DNA of 64,000 nucleotides from Romanomermis culicivorax (Eukaryota; Nematoda; Enoplea; Mermithida; Mermithidae), in NCBI GenBank assembly GCA_963922205.1, contig CAWUHX010000327.1, forward strand, positions 62,001 to 126,000, in the 5' to 3' direction. Each line of letters starts with the position of its first letter. Position 1 is the first letter of the stretch. The notes under the pieces were generated by a model. That model made no database searches and was not told where the DNA came from. It saw only the letters and a program-made list of their open reading frames with translations. This document shows, piece by piece, positions 10,300 to 23,800 of the stretch. The position numbers and the translations under genes are program-made.

Positions 10300-10702
10300 T
10301 AATAATCATTAATGTATTACCTAGCCCAGACACGGCTTCAGAATGTCCTTCACCTATCATTAAACATATAGTAGTTTTCATCAACTCAAACGTATTATCT
10401 CATGCTTTAAGTGGTAATCTTCAATATCTTGATATTTAATGATGATTCACCGTTTTTCCTTGAAATGCTTTTTGAGGAAGATCGATAGGTCATGTCTCTG
10501 AACTTTTTGAAGCGATTATTCCTTTCTTGACGTAAAATCAGTTTGGAAGCTTCATGGAAGTAGTTTTCGGAAATGTTTTACACTTCAGTCATATCTTTTC
10601 GGCCAAGTTCATGAGAGTTAACGAATAAATTACTGGTTTTAAAATTTTTCAAATGAGAAAATTCCAAAAATTACGAATTTTGAACACAAAATTCGAATCC
10701 AA
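10300..10702 (-). mobile_element. TTTGTAC-word element, interrupted middle part
   Basis: This is the inverse of about 14800-15220, continuing the element that starts at 8758. It ends at ACAGGTGGCGCC where a second J core begins. Confidence 0.55.
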
Positions 10703-12330
10703 TCACAGGTGGCGCCATAGCGTCAGCCTATAACATACGTCGCTCCCAAATTTCATGTCCCCCCACCCCAGAGCCAAAACGGTAAGAGCTAGAACCTTCG
10801 GTTTTTTTTCATAATTTCGGGCATAGGGCAAACTATGGAGTGCCTTTTGTCATTTCGCCTCTATCTGCAAGTGGTGCTCGGTGGGGCCCCAAAAACATGC
10901 AAAAAAGGCACTTTTTAAGGTTCCATGCCCCACAATGCGTGCGGCATATCCAAGCTCCATACTTCGGCCTAAGCATCTTGGGGGTGCAATCTCAAAGCGA
11001 TTTTTTTTAAAATATGGCTTCAATTCAATTATATGGTGGTCTAAAGTCCCGGGAAAAGCCAAATTCCCCAATTTTGTTATATAATACTTACGGCTTCAAA
11101 AAAATATTTTTTGCAGCATAATGCACTACGGTGCCAGAATCTTTTGCAGTTTCAATTAAACCGGCAGCCTTATTGGAAATTTTTTGGGGTGCTGAGGTTT
11201 TCGATCAAGGGGAATTCAATGCACGTGGTCACTTTACACAAAAAATTATCGCGGGTATAAACGAGCGTATTTTCGTGTTCTTTTTAGTGGAAGAGGTTTT
11301 CGATCATGGATATCCAATGAATGCAATCACTTTACACGAAAAAAATTATTCTAACTGTGAAGTGAACAAGTGTATTTCTGCGATTTTTTGTGATTAGGGT
11401 TCTCGGCTACCGAAAATTCGATGGATGCAATCACGTCACACAAAAAAATTAACGCGAGTGTAAACAGGGCTTTTCCAGCGAATATTAGTGGACGGGGTTT
11501 TCAACCGCGAGAAATTCAATGGACGCAGTCACTTTACACGAAAATTTATCCTGCATATAAAACAAAGGTATTTCCGTGGTGCATCTCCAGAGAGAGTTTT
11601 CGACCATTGAGAATTCAATGGATGTGATCACTTTACAAAAAAATTACCCCTAGTGTAAATAAGCGTATTTCCGCGATTTGATCTCAGAAAAGGTTTTCGA
11701 CCACTGTGAATTCAATAGACGCAGTCACTTCACACTAAAATTATCTAATGTGTAAACAACTGTATTCCTGTGATTTTTTGTGGAGGGGTTTCCGGTTATA
11801 GAGAATTCGATGGGTGCCGTCATGTCACACAAAAAATTATCCTGAATGAAAACAAACAAATTTTCCCGACTTTTTGCTGGGGAGGGGGGTTTCGACCGGG
11901 AGGGGATTCAATGGATGTGGTCACTTTACATTAAAAAAATAATACCGGGTGTAAAAAAGCATATTTTGGGATTTTTTTGGTGGAAGGGATTCTGGACTGG
12001 GGATCATTCAATGGAAGCGGTCACTTTACACAAAAAATTATTCCGACTGTAAACAAACGAATTTCCCTATTGAATTCTCGACTACAGAAAATTCAATGGA
12101 CGCGATCACTTTACACAAAAGGTTATCCTAAGTGCAAAGCAATGCATTTCTGCAATTTTTGAGGGAAGAAGTTTCTGACCATGGGGAATTCAAGGGACGC
12201 AATCAGTTGCACAAAAAATTTCCGGTTTTTAAACAAAGGTATTTCTGCAATATTTCGGGTAGAGGGGTCCTTGACCATGAGGAATTAAATAGATATGGTC
12301 ACTTTACACTCTTTTCACAACGTGTTCTAA
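10703..12330 (+). mobile_element. Repeat element J2: core plus diverged ~98-bp array
   Basis: The core at 10703-11180 is very close to J1. The array at 11190-12320 holds about eleven units with the same TTTTCGACC, GAATTCAATGGA, TTTACAC and GTGTAAAC landmarks but much more variation than J1, so it appears older. It runs into 150 bp of single-copy-like sequence and then element C1. Confidence 0.6.
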
Positions 12331-12494
12331 GTACTATGCAGTTTACTCATCTTTTACTTCTACCAAAAGTGATAATTCATAGCTTTAAGATTGTTTTTTA
12401 TTCTTTCTTTGATGTGAAGATGACTATATTCAAAACTTCAATGTGCTTCTATGAAGGTTTGCATGCATGGTTGAGGCCCACTAAAAAGAGGTGA

Positions 12495-14261
12495 ACTAGT
12501 TTATTAGAAAATGTCCCGATGTGGCAGAAAAAAGAATATAATTGCTTGGATATTCGCCATGCTTGAAAAAGGAGCGGACTAGATTTTTGAAAACTTGGGT
12601 TAAAGTTGAAAAAAATTCACTTTTCTAATATTGAATTTTCGTTCTTTCTCATTAAAAAATTTTCCATCTCCGTGAAAAAGTATATTCTGCAGCCGAGTGC
12701 ATCAACACACTTTCCAACCATACATGTGCATCTCCGAAATTTTGAGGAGGGCACTTAGGTAGACCTTGATTTTTTGACGTTTTTTTGGAACAACAAATTT
12801 AAAAAAAGTTGACCAAAAAATTTTTTTCATACAAAATTTTCCACTTTCAGAACTCTTGGTGTAGTTTGCAGCCCCATGTTCCTCCTCACACATGTGTGCT
12901 TCCAAGTCTTTGAACTTTTGTATTAAATTTAGCTTTAATAAAAAAGGAATCAACTATTGAAAAGTGACACATAAAATCCTACTCAGTTTTTTTAGAAAAA
13001 AGCTACAGCACAGAGTCTTCTAGAACTAAATTGATTGTGCAGGATACTTAATTCTCATTTTATATAACATATCGTATATAATTCACTCCGTAAGTTTTAC
13101 TGATCACAAGCTATAAACAAATTTTTCCTCTCAATATAGGTACTCGAAATCAAGTTATCACAAGTGCTTGTTGAGACTATTCAACAAAATAGCATTATTC
13201 ACAATTTTTGGATTTAAACTTAAATTTGCAGAAAGAGCGCTTTTTGCAGCATTGCAGTTGGAAAGCCATTTCACCCATCCCGATTGCTTTTCAAAACAGT
13301 GTACTGTTGCCGTGGGAGTGCGAGTAGAGTGGGGGAGAAGTGGGAATCGGATTTAGGGCACACCCCTGAAATTGGCATGGCTGAATCTAGAGCTTTTTAA
13401 AGAGATGTTTGTATGCTTTACCCTGTTGCCCAAATGCATACGGTGCCCAATGTCTGTAACCAAAGTCCAGTTGCACTAAAGAGGTCTAAGCTCGAGTTCA
13501 AGATAATCTCGAGCAAAAAGGCGACTTAATTTGATCTCAAGTTTGGTAATCTCAATGTCATCAGGATTACAACGAGCTCAATGTAAAGATTATTCCCAGC
13601 CCTAGCTGTCGGGTCGCACTAACATTTTCGCATAATTTTCTTATCACTAAAGCAAATAAGCGTAACAATGTTTGCAATTCACAAAGTCGAATTTAAACCT
13701 CACTATTAGTTAATCCTGAAATGAGTATTGTTTGTGCACTGGAAGAAAATAATTTGGTCATTGCGATTAGTTCAAACTCAGGATCAGAAATTTAGTCCCA
13801 ATGATGGGATTATCCTAATGTCGGGTCAGTGCAACGAATCTCAGGCTTCTTTATAGCTCTGAAAATGACTATAATGTGCTTCCCTCGCTATTTTTCAGCT
13901 TGAGTGAGAGACATGAGCTTTTAATCGGTCAGGAGTTAGAATGCTGTTGGTTTACCCTTTATATAGATTTGAGTGAAGTCAGCCATTGGCATCACTGCAT
14001 ATAATTTTCATATAGAAAAAAATTTACTGTAGTTGATGCCAAGAGAAGGACAAAATGCACGATGCTGCAGAATATACTTTTTCACAGACATGGAAACTTT
14101 TTTAATGGGAAAGAATGAAAATCCAACATTTGAAAATTGAATTTTTCCATCTTTAACCCTAGCTCTCAAAAATCTAGTCCGCTCCTTTTTCAAGTATGGT
14201 GAATAACCAAGCAAGTATATTCTTTTTTCTGCCACATCTTGGCATTTTCTATTAAACTAGT
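12495..14261. mobile_element. Palindromic element C1 (ACTAGTTTATTAGAAAATG ends)
   Basis: Terminal inverted repeats of over 200 bp start ACTAGTTTATTAGAAAATG and end with the inverse. Other copies are C2 (18884-19989) and C3 (33142-35095). Internally it carries another inverted element (13430-13860, ends CAGTTGCACTAAAG, word GATAATCTC) that is also present in C3. It has no coding capacity. Superfamily not assigned. Confidence 0.65.
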
Positions 14262-14364
14262 CAAAAAGTTCAAAAAACATTCGAAAAATCAGCAACGTCA
14301 ATTTCATGCGCCAGGTCGTCCAAATCTTCCAAAAACTCAACATCCTTCATTATTACCCCCACTC

Positions 14365-15415
14365 CAGGGTTTTTTTTGTACATGACCCATTTGCACATAT
14401 ACAAACGGTAGCCAATATTTCATTTGTACAATTTGCACATTGCAAAAATAGGTGTAAATAAGTAGCCAGCCTTCCTACACGTCATGGTCGAAGACTAATA
14501 ACCAAATTAGTGTAATTTTCAAATCTTATTTATAACTACGAAAAAAATTCATTAAAATTGAGCAAAAAATTGAAATTTTCGAGTTTTAAGTCTAATTTAC
14601 AAGCATAGTGGAACAAAGTTTCTAGAAAACTATCCAATAGAATTTACATTAGATGATAAATCGATAGTCAAGTCCTGTATGATGACAAGTGAAAGTCCGA
14701 AAAGAGATGTTAATCTTTCCGGCGCACAGCGCCGGAAAAACTTTTTTGTGTATTGACATCTTTTGATGCTGGAAAATCAATTTTCCAAACATTTGTGACA
14801 ATAATTTGATTCGAATTCTGTGTTCAAAAGTCGTAATTTTTAGAATTTTATCTTTTCAAAAATTTTGAAACCAGTAATTTATTCGTTAACTCTCATGAAC
14901 TTGGCCGAAAAGATATTAGTGGAAGAGTAGAAATTTCAGAAAACTACTTCCATGAAGCTTCTGAATATATTTCAAGTTAAGAAAGGAATAATCACTTCAA
15001 AAAGTTTAGAGTTTAAATGTATTGATCTTTCTCAAAAAATGTTTCAAGGAAAAACTGTGAATCTTCATTAAATATCATGATAAAATATTTAAGATTATCA
15101 CTTAAAACATGAAATGATATGTTTGAGATGATGAAAACTATTATACATTAAATGGTAAGTGAAGGTAGGCATTCTGAAAGCTGTGTCTGGGCTAGTTAAT
15201 ACATACTAATGATTATAAAGTTATAACCGGCGCGAAGCGCCTGAAAATTTTGAGATTAGGAACTTCTCAAATGCACCTGAATGCATATTTTCTGTACCTT
15301 ATCCCCAAAATTTCCTTTTTTGAATGGAAAAGATCCGTTTGTACATGTACAAATGACTACCTGAATTTCGTTTGCCCCCAAAAATTTTCATTTGCCTCCG
15401 GCAAAAAAAACACTA
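14365..15415 (+). mobile_element. TTTGTAC-word hAT-like element
   Basis: It opens CAGGGTTTTTTTTGTACATG and closes GCAAAAAAAACACT. TTTGTAC/GTACAAA words are scattered near both ends and TTGCC words near the right. It carries the shared GC hairpin (about 14720 and 15228) and the TGCATTTT motif. It is homologous to 51509-52487, which has a clean 8-bp target duplication; none could be confirmed here. Confidence 0.6.
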
Positions 15416-15429
15416 CCGATACTAAACTG

Positions 15430-16390
15430 GACTTACTACTGATATAATACTACCCCTATAGAGAGGACTAAATTGGCAATATTTGCGCCTCGTTTGCTCC
15501 ACTTTTAGTTCACTCCTCTTTCGGCAATACTGACGAGGAGCAAATTTTAATACTGCTCTACTTTGCGCCAGGTTTGCTACAGGTTTTACGAATCTACTCC
15601 TGGACTGCCTTAATACTTGTTTACTTCTCCTTCGGCAATACCAGCCTCACTCATTTGTTTGTTCTATCTTCCAGATGATCGCTCTTTTAGTAGACTCTCT
15701 TGGTTGAGAATGGCTCTTCTCTAGATTCTCTCTGTTGCAAATCACTGTCATAGGGCTTTGCTCTTCCAGGAATTACTCTTCTCATGGATTTTCTCCATTC
15801 ATAATCGCTGTTTTGAGCCTTGACTTCTCTAATAAATTGATTTTTCGAATTTTTGCTCGGTTGAGAAAGTTTGTCAATTACCCTAAAATGTATACTTACT
15901 GTGTTCAAAAGCTGTCAAAATGACTATGTGGTTTTGAATTTTCATATCTATGGGCATATAAAAGTCATGTTTCTTCATGAAAATGTCGAGTTATGAAAGC
16001 TTGACAATCCTAAGTTCACGTATTGAGCCTAAAATTTGGAGATGCTTTCTTCATCACAATGCGAAATATTGAAAAATAATCGTTTATACGTATGTTATAT
16101 TGTTGTAGTGTGTTTCCACCGATTTCATTATAGTTCCTGTAAGATTGTTCATTTCGAAGAAACGCCCGCAATTACGTCTTTGATCGATTGTAGCAGACCA
16201 TTCCAGGCTATTTACTGTCAGTGGCAGATTCGATAGGTGTGCGCATGAGCTCTTCATTATTATTAGTATTTCATCTGTCTTTTCCCAGTGAGGGAGAAAA
16301 AATTAGTCTGTCACGCCCCATGCATCTATATTTTGTACTATTCATTATTGCATAATCGTTATTCGTTTTCATAAGAATGTATATTTTAGA
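15430..16390. other. Intergenic stretch between gene B and gene A
   Basis: A pyrimidine-rich segment at 15480-15790 repeats CTCTTT and TTTGCTCC-like words. No convincing exon is seen on either strand. Confidence 0.3.
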
Positions 16391-16394
16391 TTAG

Positions 16395-16590
16395 GTCCTT
16401 ATTCCACAAAGATCCATTTCCCCCGGGATGTCTCGATTCCCCGGAAATCCCTATCCCCCAAAGGTCCTCATTCCCCGAATAACGAATAAAATTCATATTT
16501 CTCCGAACAATGCATCAATTCCACCCACCCCCCTGATTCCTCGAATACTCTATAAAATAACATTCTGGGTCCCCCGAAATAAACTTTCAT
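16395..16590. repeat. Array of TTCCCCGAAT words
   Basis: ATTCCCCGAAT-like words (TTCCCCGGAAAT, ATTCCCCGAATAA, ATTCCTCGAATAC, CCCCCGAAATAA) recur every 15-30 bases. This is the texture of the foldback word arrays elsewhere, but no inverted partner array was found. Confidence 0.45.
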
Positions 16591-16675
16591 AAATCGGCGG
16601 CTGTCACCGATTAAATATTAGGAATCGATGATAATCGGCGATTTCAATTCTGAATTGGGCTGTACAGCAAGATTT

Positions 16676-16918
16676 TTTACTCAAGACATTTCTCAGTGTC
16701 AGATAGAAATATGACACAAATCATTACTGTCGTCAGTCTTTACATAGAGCTCGTACTGTAAAATTTTTCACTCGAATAATTGTCGAAGTCAGGTCAGTAT
16801 CCTCACAAATTTTCAGTCCTAAATGATATATTGTTTATTAAAAAATCGTGGAAGTGCAAAATACTACTTGCTTTTCACTTCCATTATTTAGAAGCATTCC
16901 AAGAAAAACAGACAAAGA
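16676..16918. mobile_element. Degenerate family K MITE
   Basis: It shares GTGACACAAATC-type, CATAGAGCTC, TGTTTATT and AAACAGAC landmarks with the other K copies. The left end is worn. The TTTATT at 16834-16839 would read AATAAA on the minus strand, about 355 bases past the gene B stop, and could act as its polyadenylation signal. Confidence 0.5.
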
Positions 16919-17191
16919 TTAAAATTTTCGATTAAAAATCTTCGGATAACTTAGGTCAACCTCATTATCTCTTCAAATGTTGACCACGGTTTTTTGGGTA
17001 AAAAAATAAGTCACGATGTTTTACTATTGCAACAATGTCATTCATAAATTCGGTACAGTTCGAGCAAATTAGTCAGTTCTAGCATATGAAAAAAGTATGA
17101 TATTTCGTAAAAGGGAATCAGTACACCAAAAATTTGATTCGGTAAAATATTGGCCGCCAATATTTCAGACTAATCTTAGTATATTTATAGT

Positions 17192-17838
17192 TCAACCGAC
17201 TTTCTTCGAAGTTTTTGATTGCGACGTTTTCGACTGCGACGTTCTCGACTGCGACGTTTTCGACGAACCCATTTTTCCGAACACGCTATCATTTTTCGTA
17301 GAACGACGGTCATTTTCGAGTAGACTAACTTTCAACGAAGCGCCCATCGGCCCGAAACTACGACTGAAATTAGGATTCTGTTTCCTGAACGACGACTGCG
17401 CCTTCGAAACTTCGCCGATCTTCGACGATATTTTCGTCGACGGCGCTTCGACTTCATTGATGGATAATGACGAGCCACCCACGGCGTCGACACCGCCGCC
17501 AAAAGTTCGACCCAGTTTCTTGACGCGCAGCGACGCCGCAGTTTTTTGGCCGTGTTTTTTGTCGACCTTGACCGACGTAGGTTTTAGGGACATTCGACTC
17601 CTGGATAAGAAACTGTTGGTTCTAACGTCCCGTCGACGGCCCTTGACATTTTTGCCCGCCGGCGAATGACCGCGGCGGCGGCGACGATGCCGTTTAACGC
17701 GAATGACGATGAACGCCGCGACGACTATAGACCCGGAAAGGACGATTAAGGCGAAAAACAAGCCCCAAATGGCGGTCGAAACGTTCGTCGAGGCGGCCAT
17801 TGTGGTAGCAGCACCGAACTGTAATGTGTAGGTTGGCC
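17192..17838 (-). CDS. Gene B exon 7: transmembrane helix and cytoplasmic tail
   Basis: The acceptor is a TTTTTTCAG ending just above 17838. The two bases GG complete a Gly codon with the single G left by exon 6. The exon encodes a short Thr/Ala-rich stalk, a hydrophobic helix ([20 protein letters not shown]), an Arg/Lys stop-transfer block, then about 160 residues rich in Ser, Lys and Arg. Near the C terminus a five-residue SKTSQ-type motif repeats four times, matching 15-bp DNA repeats at 17210-17262. It ends KKVG then TGA. The GC content is clearly higher than in the flanking DNA, which supports it as coding. Confidence 0.75.
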
Positions 17839-20800
17839 CTGAAAAAATGAGCACAAAAATAAAATATTCAGGAAACAGTGTTCATGCAGGTCAAGAATCA
17901 ACCAAAAAACCACGAAACCCAATGTTTTTGATGATCTTACGGTGGACAGGGCTCCTTCTCAAACAAAAAAAAAAACACGAAAACCTTCGAGTCATGAACC
18001 CAATATTTTGTAAACACGTTTTCATAGTTTTTCGCCGAAAAAAATCAATGACCATCCCAAATGATCGACTAATCACATAAGCATCATTTTTGCAGGCACA
18101 TAAATTTCCAGCTATATCCAGCTATAAATTCCAAATCTATATTGATAAAATCGATATCGAGACAAGCCAGAATTCAGCAAAACTAAGATACAATTTCTGA
18201 GAGATTCTTCCTTCTGCTCTATTGAGATAATATCTGAAAAAGAGATATTTTGAGTAGTTTTACATGCTGGGCATCGTGACAGCACTCATTTAGCATAAAA
18301 ATCAAAATTTGCATAGCTACAGTATTCCAAAGTTTGGAATTTTTAAATTTTTTGGCGTTTTTCGGTCTGTACCTGTGTGTCGGAATTTCACAGCTCAGAA
18401 AAGGCGTGATTCATAATTTTTTGCTTGATTTCCGTAGCCACTAATGTCTGACTTATTGTGTTAAACTTTCAATTAAATTAATGTACCGTTTTGGTAGCTG
18501 AAGGGGTCCGCACAATCTGAAAGTCAACACAAAAATACTAATTCATTTCACTAAATATGCCATCAAAGAGATGCAGGAAAAGTTCTAGACGTTCAGATTA
18601 GACAAATAAAAAGAAAAGATGTGGGTCGAATCAGTCGTAAAATTTCATCGATCAAATTACAATGGTTGCGCAACAGCATGCCTCAGAAGAGATGCAACAA
18701 AAATTGCTCTTTTCAGTAACATGACTGGAAAAAATCGAAACTGCGAGTTTAAGGTTACAAAATAAATGTTGGCGTTCTGACGCCGCTTATGTTATAAGCT
18801 GTGCGAAAATGCTCTACAGTTGAAGGCACCCTGTTTCACACCAAGTAATTTTAGAGTGACGAAAATAGAGCAAATAATAGTAGACTAGTTTATTAGAAAA
18901 TGCCCCGATGGGGCAGAAAAAAGGAGAATATACTTGCTTCGATAGTTGCCATGCTAGAAAAAGAAGTGGACTAGACTTCTGAGAACTTGGGTCAAAGTTG
19001 GAAAAAATTCACTTCCTTTATATTGGATTTTCATTCTGTCTCAAAAAAGTTTTCTATGTTTGTGAGAAAGTATATTCTGCAGCTGAGTGCATCAACACAC
19101 TTTCCAACCGAACATATGCATCTCCGAAATTTTGAGGAAGGCACAGGGGTGGATTTTTTGGCGTTTTTTGTGACAAAATTTAAAAAAAAGTTGAACAAAA
19201 AACTATTCTTCATAACAAATCTTCCAGTTTCCAAACCCTTGGTGAAGTTTGTACTCCCCATGTCCTCCCTCTCACACATGAGTGTTTCTAACTGCATGAG
19301 CTTTTTTTCTAAATTTAGTGTCAATAAGACAGGAATCAACTCTGAGAAGGTGACACATGAAATCCCCCTCAGTTTTTTTAGAAAATGCTACAGCACAAAG
19401 TCTTCTTAGAAATAAATCGATTGTGTAAGATGTGTGTAATTCACTCATTTTATTTAACATATCCTATGGAATTCACTCCATAAATAACCAAGGCCCAGTT
19501 GCACTAAAAGGGTTTAAGCTCCAGTCAAGATAGTCTCGAACAAAAAGACGACTCGGTATGATTTCAGGTTTAGTACAATTTGAATGTCATCAGGACTTGT
19601 CGGAATTATAACCATAATATGTCTCCCTCACCATTTTTCAGCTAGTGTGAGAGGCAGAAGTTTTGAATCGGTCGGGAGATAGAATGCCATTGGTTTACCA
19701 TTTTTTACATTTGAAGTCATGTGCCATATTATTTTCATATGGAAAAATGTTACTGTGGTTGATGCCATGGGAAGGACAAAGTGCACGATGCTGCAGAATA
19801 TACTTTCTCACAAACATAGAAAACTTTTTTGAGACAGAATGAAAATCCAATATAAAGAAAGTGAATTTTTTCCAACTATGACCCAAGTTCTCAGAAGTCT
19901 AGTCCACTTCTTTTTCTAGCATGGCAACTATCGAAGCAAGTATATTCTCCTTTTTTCTGCCCCATCGGGGCATTTTCTAATAAACTAGTTCACTTCTTTT
20001 TAGTGGGCCTCAACCATGCACGAAAACTTTCATAGAAGCACATTGAAGTTTTAAATTTGGTCATCTGCACTTCAAAAAAACTATAAAAAAAACTTCAGCC
20101 AACGAATTCTCACCTCCAGCAAAAGTAAAGCATGTGTAAAGCGCATAGTACTTAAAAAACGTAGTAGAGATACTGAAAGGTGACCATATCTATTGAATTC
20201 CCCATGGTTCAGAATACTTCAACCCAAAAAATCGCGGAAATACCTTTGTTTACACAACTGATTTTTCTCGTGTTAAACTGACTCCGTCCATTGAATTTCC
20301 CATGGTCAGAAACATCTTCCCTCAAAAATAGTAGAAATACATTTGTTTACACTCAATATGAATTAGTGTGTAAAGTGATCATTTTCATTAAATTCTCAGT
20401 GGTCGAAAACCCCTCCCACAAAAAGCTCACGAAAACAGGCTTGGTTAAATTCGGAATAATTTTTTTTGTGTAAAGTGACACATGCATTGAATTCCCCGCA
20501 GTCGGAAGCCCCTTCCATAAAAAATCACGAAAATACGCTTGTTTACACCCGCGATAGTTTTTTTGTAAGATGATCGCATTCATCAAATTCTCCGTGATCG
20601 AAAACCCCGTTCACCAGAAAATCACGAAAGTACGTTTGTTTACAACTGGGATAAGTTTTTGTGTAAAGTGATCGCATTTATCAAATTCCCCGTGGTCGAA
20701 AACCTCTTCCAGCAAAAAATCACGAAAATACGTTTGTTTACACACGGGATATTTTTTGGTGTAAAGTGATCACATTCATCAAATTCCTCGTGGTCGAAAA

Positions 20801-23800
20801 TCCCCTCCACAAGAAAATTACGGCAGTACGCTTGTTTACACCGTGGATAATTTTTTTGTGTAAAGTGAGGACGTCTATTGAATTTCCCGCGGTCGAAAAC
20901 TCCCTCCACTGAAAAATCACGGAAATACGCTTGTTTACATCCGGGATAATTTTTCGTGTATAGTGACCGTGTCCATCAAATTCCCAATGGTCGAAAACCC
21001 TTGCAGTCCAAAAATCGCAATAAGGCTACAGGTTTATTTGAAACTGCAAAAAAAATTAGTAGTGCATTATGCTGCAAAAAATTATTTTTTTGAACCCATA
21101 AGTATTATATAACAAAATTGGGGAATTTGGCGTTTTCCGGGACTTTGGACAACCATATAATTGAATTGAGGCCATATTTCAAAAAAAGAAAAATTCGCAT
21201 TTGAGATTACACCCCCAAGATGCTTAGGCCGAAGTATGGAGCTTGGATATGGCACACCGATTGCTGGGCATGGTGGAACTGGGGGGCCTTAAAAAGTGCG
21301 TTTTTTACCTGTTTTTGGGGCCCCACCGAGCACCACTCGCAGATAGAGGCGAAATGACAAAAGGCACCCCATAGTTTGCCCCCATGCCCGATATTATGCA
21401 AAAAACCCGAAGGTTCTAGCTCTTACCGTTTTGGCTCTAGAGGGGGGGGGGGACATGAAATTTGGGGGCCAAGTATATTATAGGTTGACGCTGTCGCGCC
21501 ACCTATGATTCCAGGGCCTTTCCAGCAAATCAAAGAGTATCCGAATACCTCTTGCTGTTTTTCTGTAAATGGATTCCAAACAATCACTGAATAATTGAAA
21601 TTCAATGAAAATTTTCGAAGTTTTCAATTTTTCATTTGAAGCACTTTCTTTAGAAAACATCAAACCTGGATCAATGAAAATTTTCCAGGGCTTCAAGCCG
21701 CATTTTTCTCATAACATACCGGATGAGGACGCATCTTGTGTTCCCTGAACATTATTGATTGGACATTTATCCAGATTTTAAAAAGAAAGTTGAATGACAG
21801 TGTCTACACCTGCCAAAACAGGACACGATGATGAGATGTTACTACTGTAGGATTGTATGAACTAAAGAATAAAAATATAAAATTCCTCGGCATCATGGTT
21901 GAAGCTGTTCCAGAGTTCCCATACACAAAATTTTTCTTTTTTTTGCTTCTCATTTTCGATAGTTTGAACTTTTTGCAGAGTGTAAAATATTCGTTTTTGA
22001 AACAATTAGTACATCGAATTATAGTGTTTTACTTATGATAATTCTATATCACAGATAATGGACGTATCACATGTGTTAGAAAAGGGCCACCTAGAAAATG
22101 CAGTGACGTCTGAGTGATTTCCATGAGAATGTTTTATTCAGCTGTGCAGCTCCCCAAAGGGTATAAAAATTTTGATAACAATTTTACCAACACACTAAGA
22201 ATGCATTAGCTATAAAATAAGAAAATAAAGTTCTGCGGCATCCGATGGGAAGGTGCTCGGGAGTGCCCATGAACAAAAGTTTTCTAATTTTGACGCCTCA
22301 TTTTTGACACTTTAAACTCTCTAGGAAGGTGTAATGTGCAAAAATTTACAGCAAATGTTACTTCAAAAGATAGCTTATTCTCTCTTGAGTAAAACGGATA
22401 TTCATTTATCGAATGAGATCAACCCGATCCTGAAAAATCGCTTGGCTACCAAGACCGCTGAAAAAGGCCGAAAATAGAGCGATTTTCAAAGTTTGGCATA
22501 CTGTAGCGGTGCGAATATTCGTTTTCAAGCATAATGTATGTTACCATGAAACTAAGCGCACGAAACTAACCAAAATATCCCATTTTGAGACATGATTAAA
22601 TTTCAACTTATCATAGGGAGGGTAGGAATTCTCAGAAATCGTGTCTTATGATCGAAATTGCTTCCATGGCTTAGGCTTAGGGGCTTATGTCATAACAACG
22701 GGCTAAATTGCGGTGTATCCGACCACTTGGTACATAGGTAGTAGGTACCTAATTTAAGCACGATAATGTTAAAGGTCGCTACCGCTACACATATCAAGCA
22801 TAATATAAGAATTTTCCACAATGTGGAAAATTTTTTAGGGAAAGATATGTGGAAATGTGGAAAGATAGTCGGAGAGAAAAACAGCGCCTCAGAATTCGGA
22901 CTTGGAAAATTTTGTGTAAGCTAAGCAGGTGAAATGAGGAACAAGACATCCAGATTAGGTGCTGAAATGGACATAATCATGCAGAATACACGATGTAGAA
23001 TTGAGGAGATTGGTTTTTTAAACAACCTAGACGATTAAGCTATATAGCATTGTCAAAAACTAAGTTTTTTGTGTTTTTGAATTATTTGTTAAATTTTGTT
23101 GCAAAAAGATGTTGACTGAACTAGAGTGTCACAGATTTTAATGAACTTTTCGTGACATAATCAAAAAAATTAAAATATCAATTAATAGCTTTTACTGAGA
23201 CTCATCAAAAGACATTATTGCAGTTGAACTGCTTGATAAACAGATTTTGAAGATTTTAGGAACACTGGTAAATCTGTTGCCAGCAGACTGCTTACAACAG
23301 AAAACATAGTTGGCTGCTGCTGCTCGGATGACTGCCAGAACCGATGTCAGAATTTTTTTCAAAGCAAATCTGAAAACATGGTCCGTACGTGCACATAGAG
23401 GGCTAGAGGGTAAATTCTCCTAGCTGAGACCCTAGCCCATGGTGGCCCGAAGTAAACTTCAAACACCCTCCGGATTTTATTCTAAGACGGGTTTTTTATG
23501 ATCTATAGTCTGTTTTTTATAAAACGCTTCCAAATAGAAAAGTGACACAAATCAGTATTGTCGTCAGAATCGTTTACATAGAGCTCCTAGTGTAAATTTT
23601 TTCAATTGAAAAATTGCTAAAGGTTAGTCAAGTATGCCGATAAACTTCCACTCCTATATGATGTATTGTTTATCAGCAAATCGTGAAAATCTGAAATAAT
23701 ACTTGCTTTCCACTTTCATTATTTAGAAGTATATCAAGAAAAACAGACTATATATGCATATTTTGTATAAAAAACATGATTGTGGAACTTTGTCGTTGTT

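Noticed and set aside
9458-10384. Overlapping plus and minus ORFs of 70-103 aa with repeated Phe/His/Lys motifs
   Set aside because: They arise from the ~98-bp tandem array; frames change with indels between units, and the same peptides appear on both strands in all three arrays.
17097-17669. 190-aa plus-strand ORF
   Set aside because: It is antisense to gene B exon 7, which has a splice acceptor, a phase match and a transmembrane helix.
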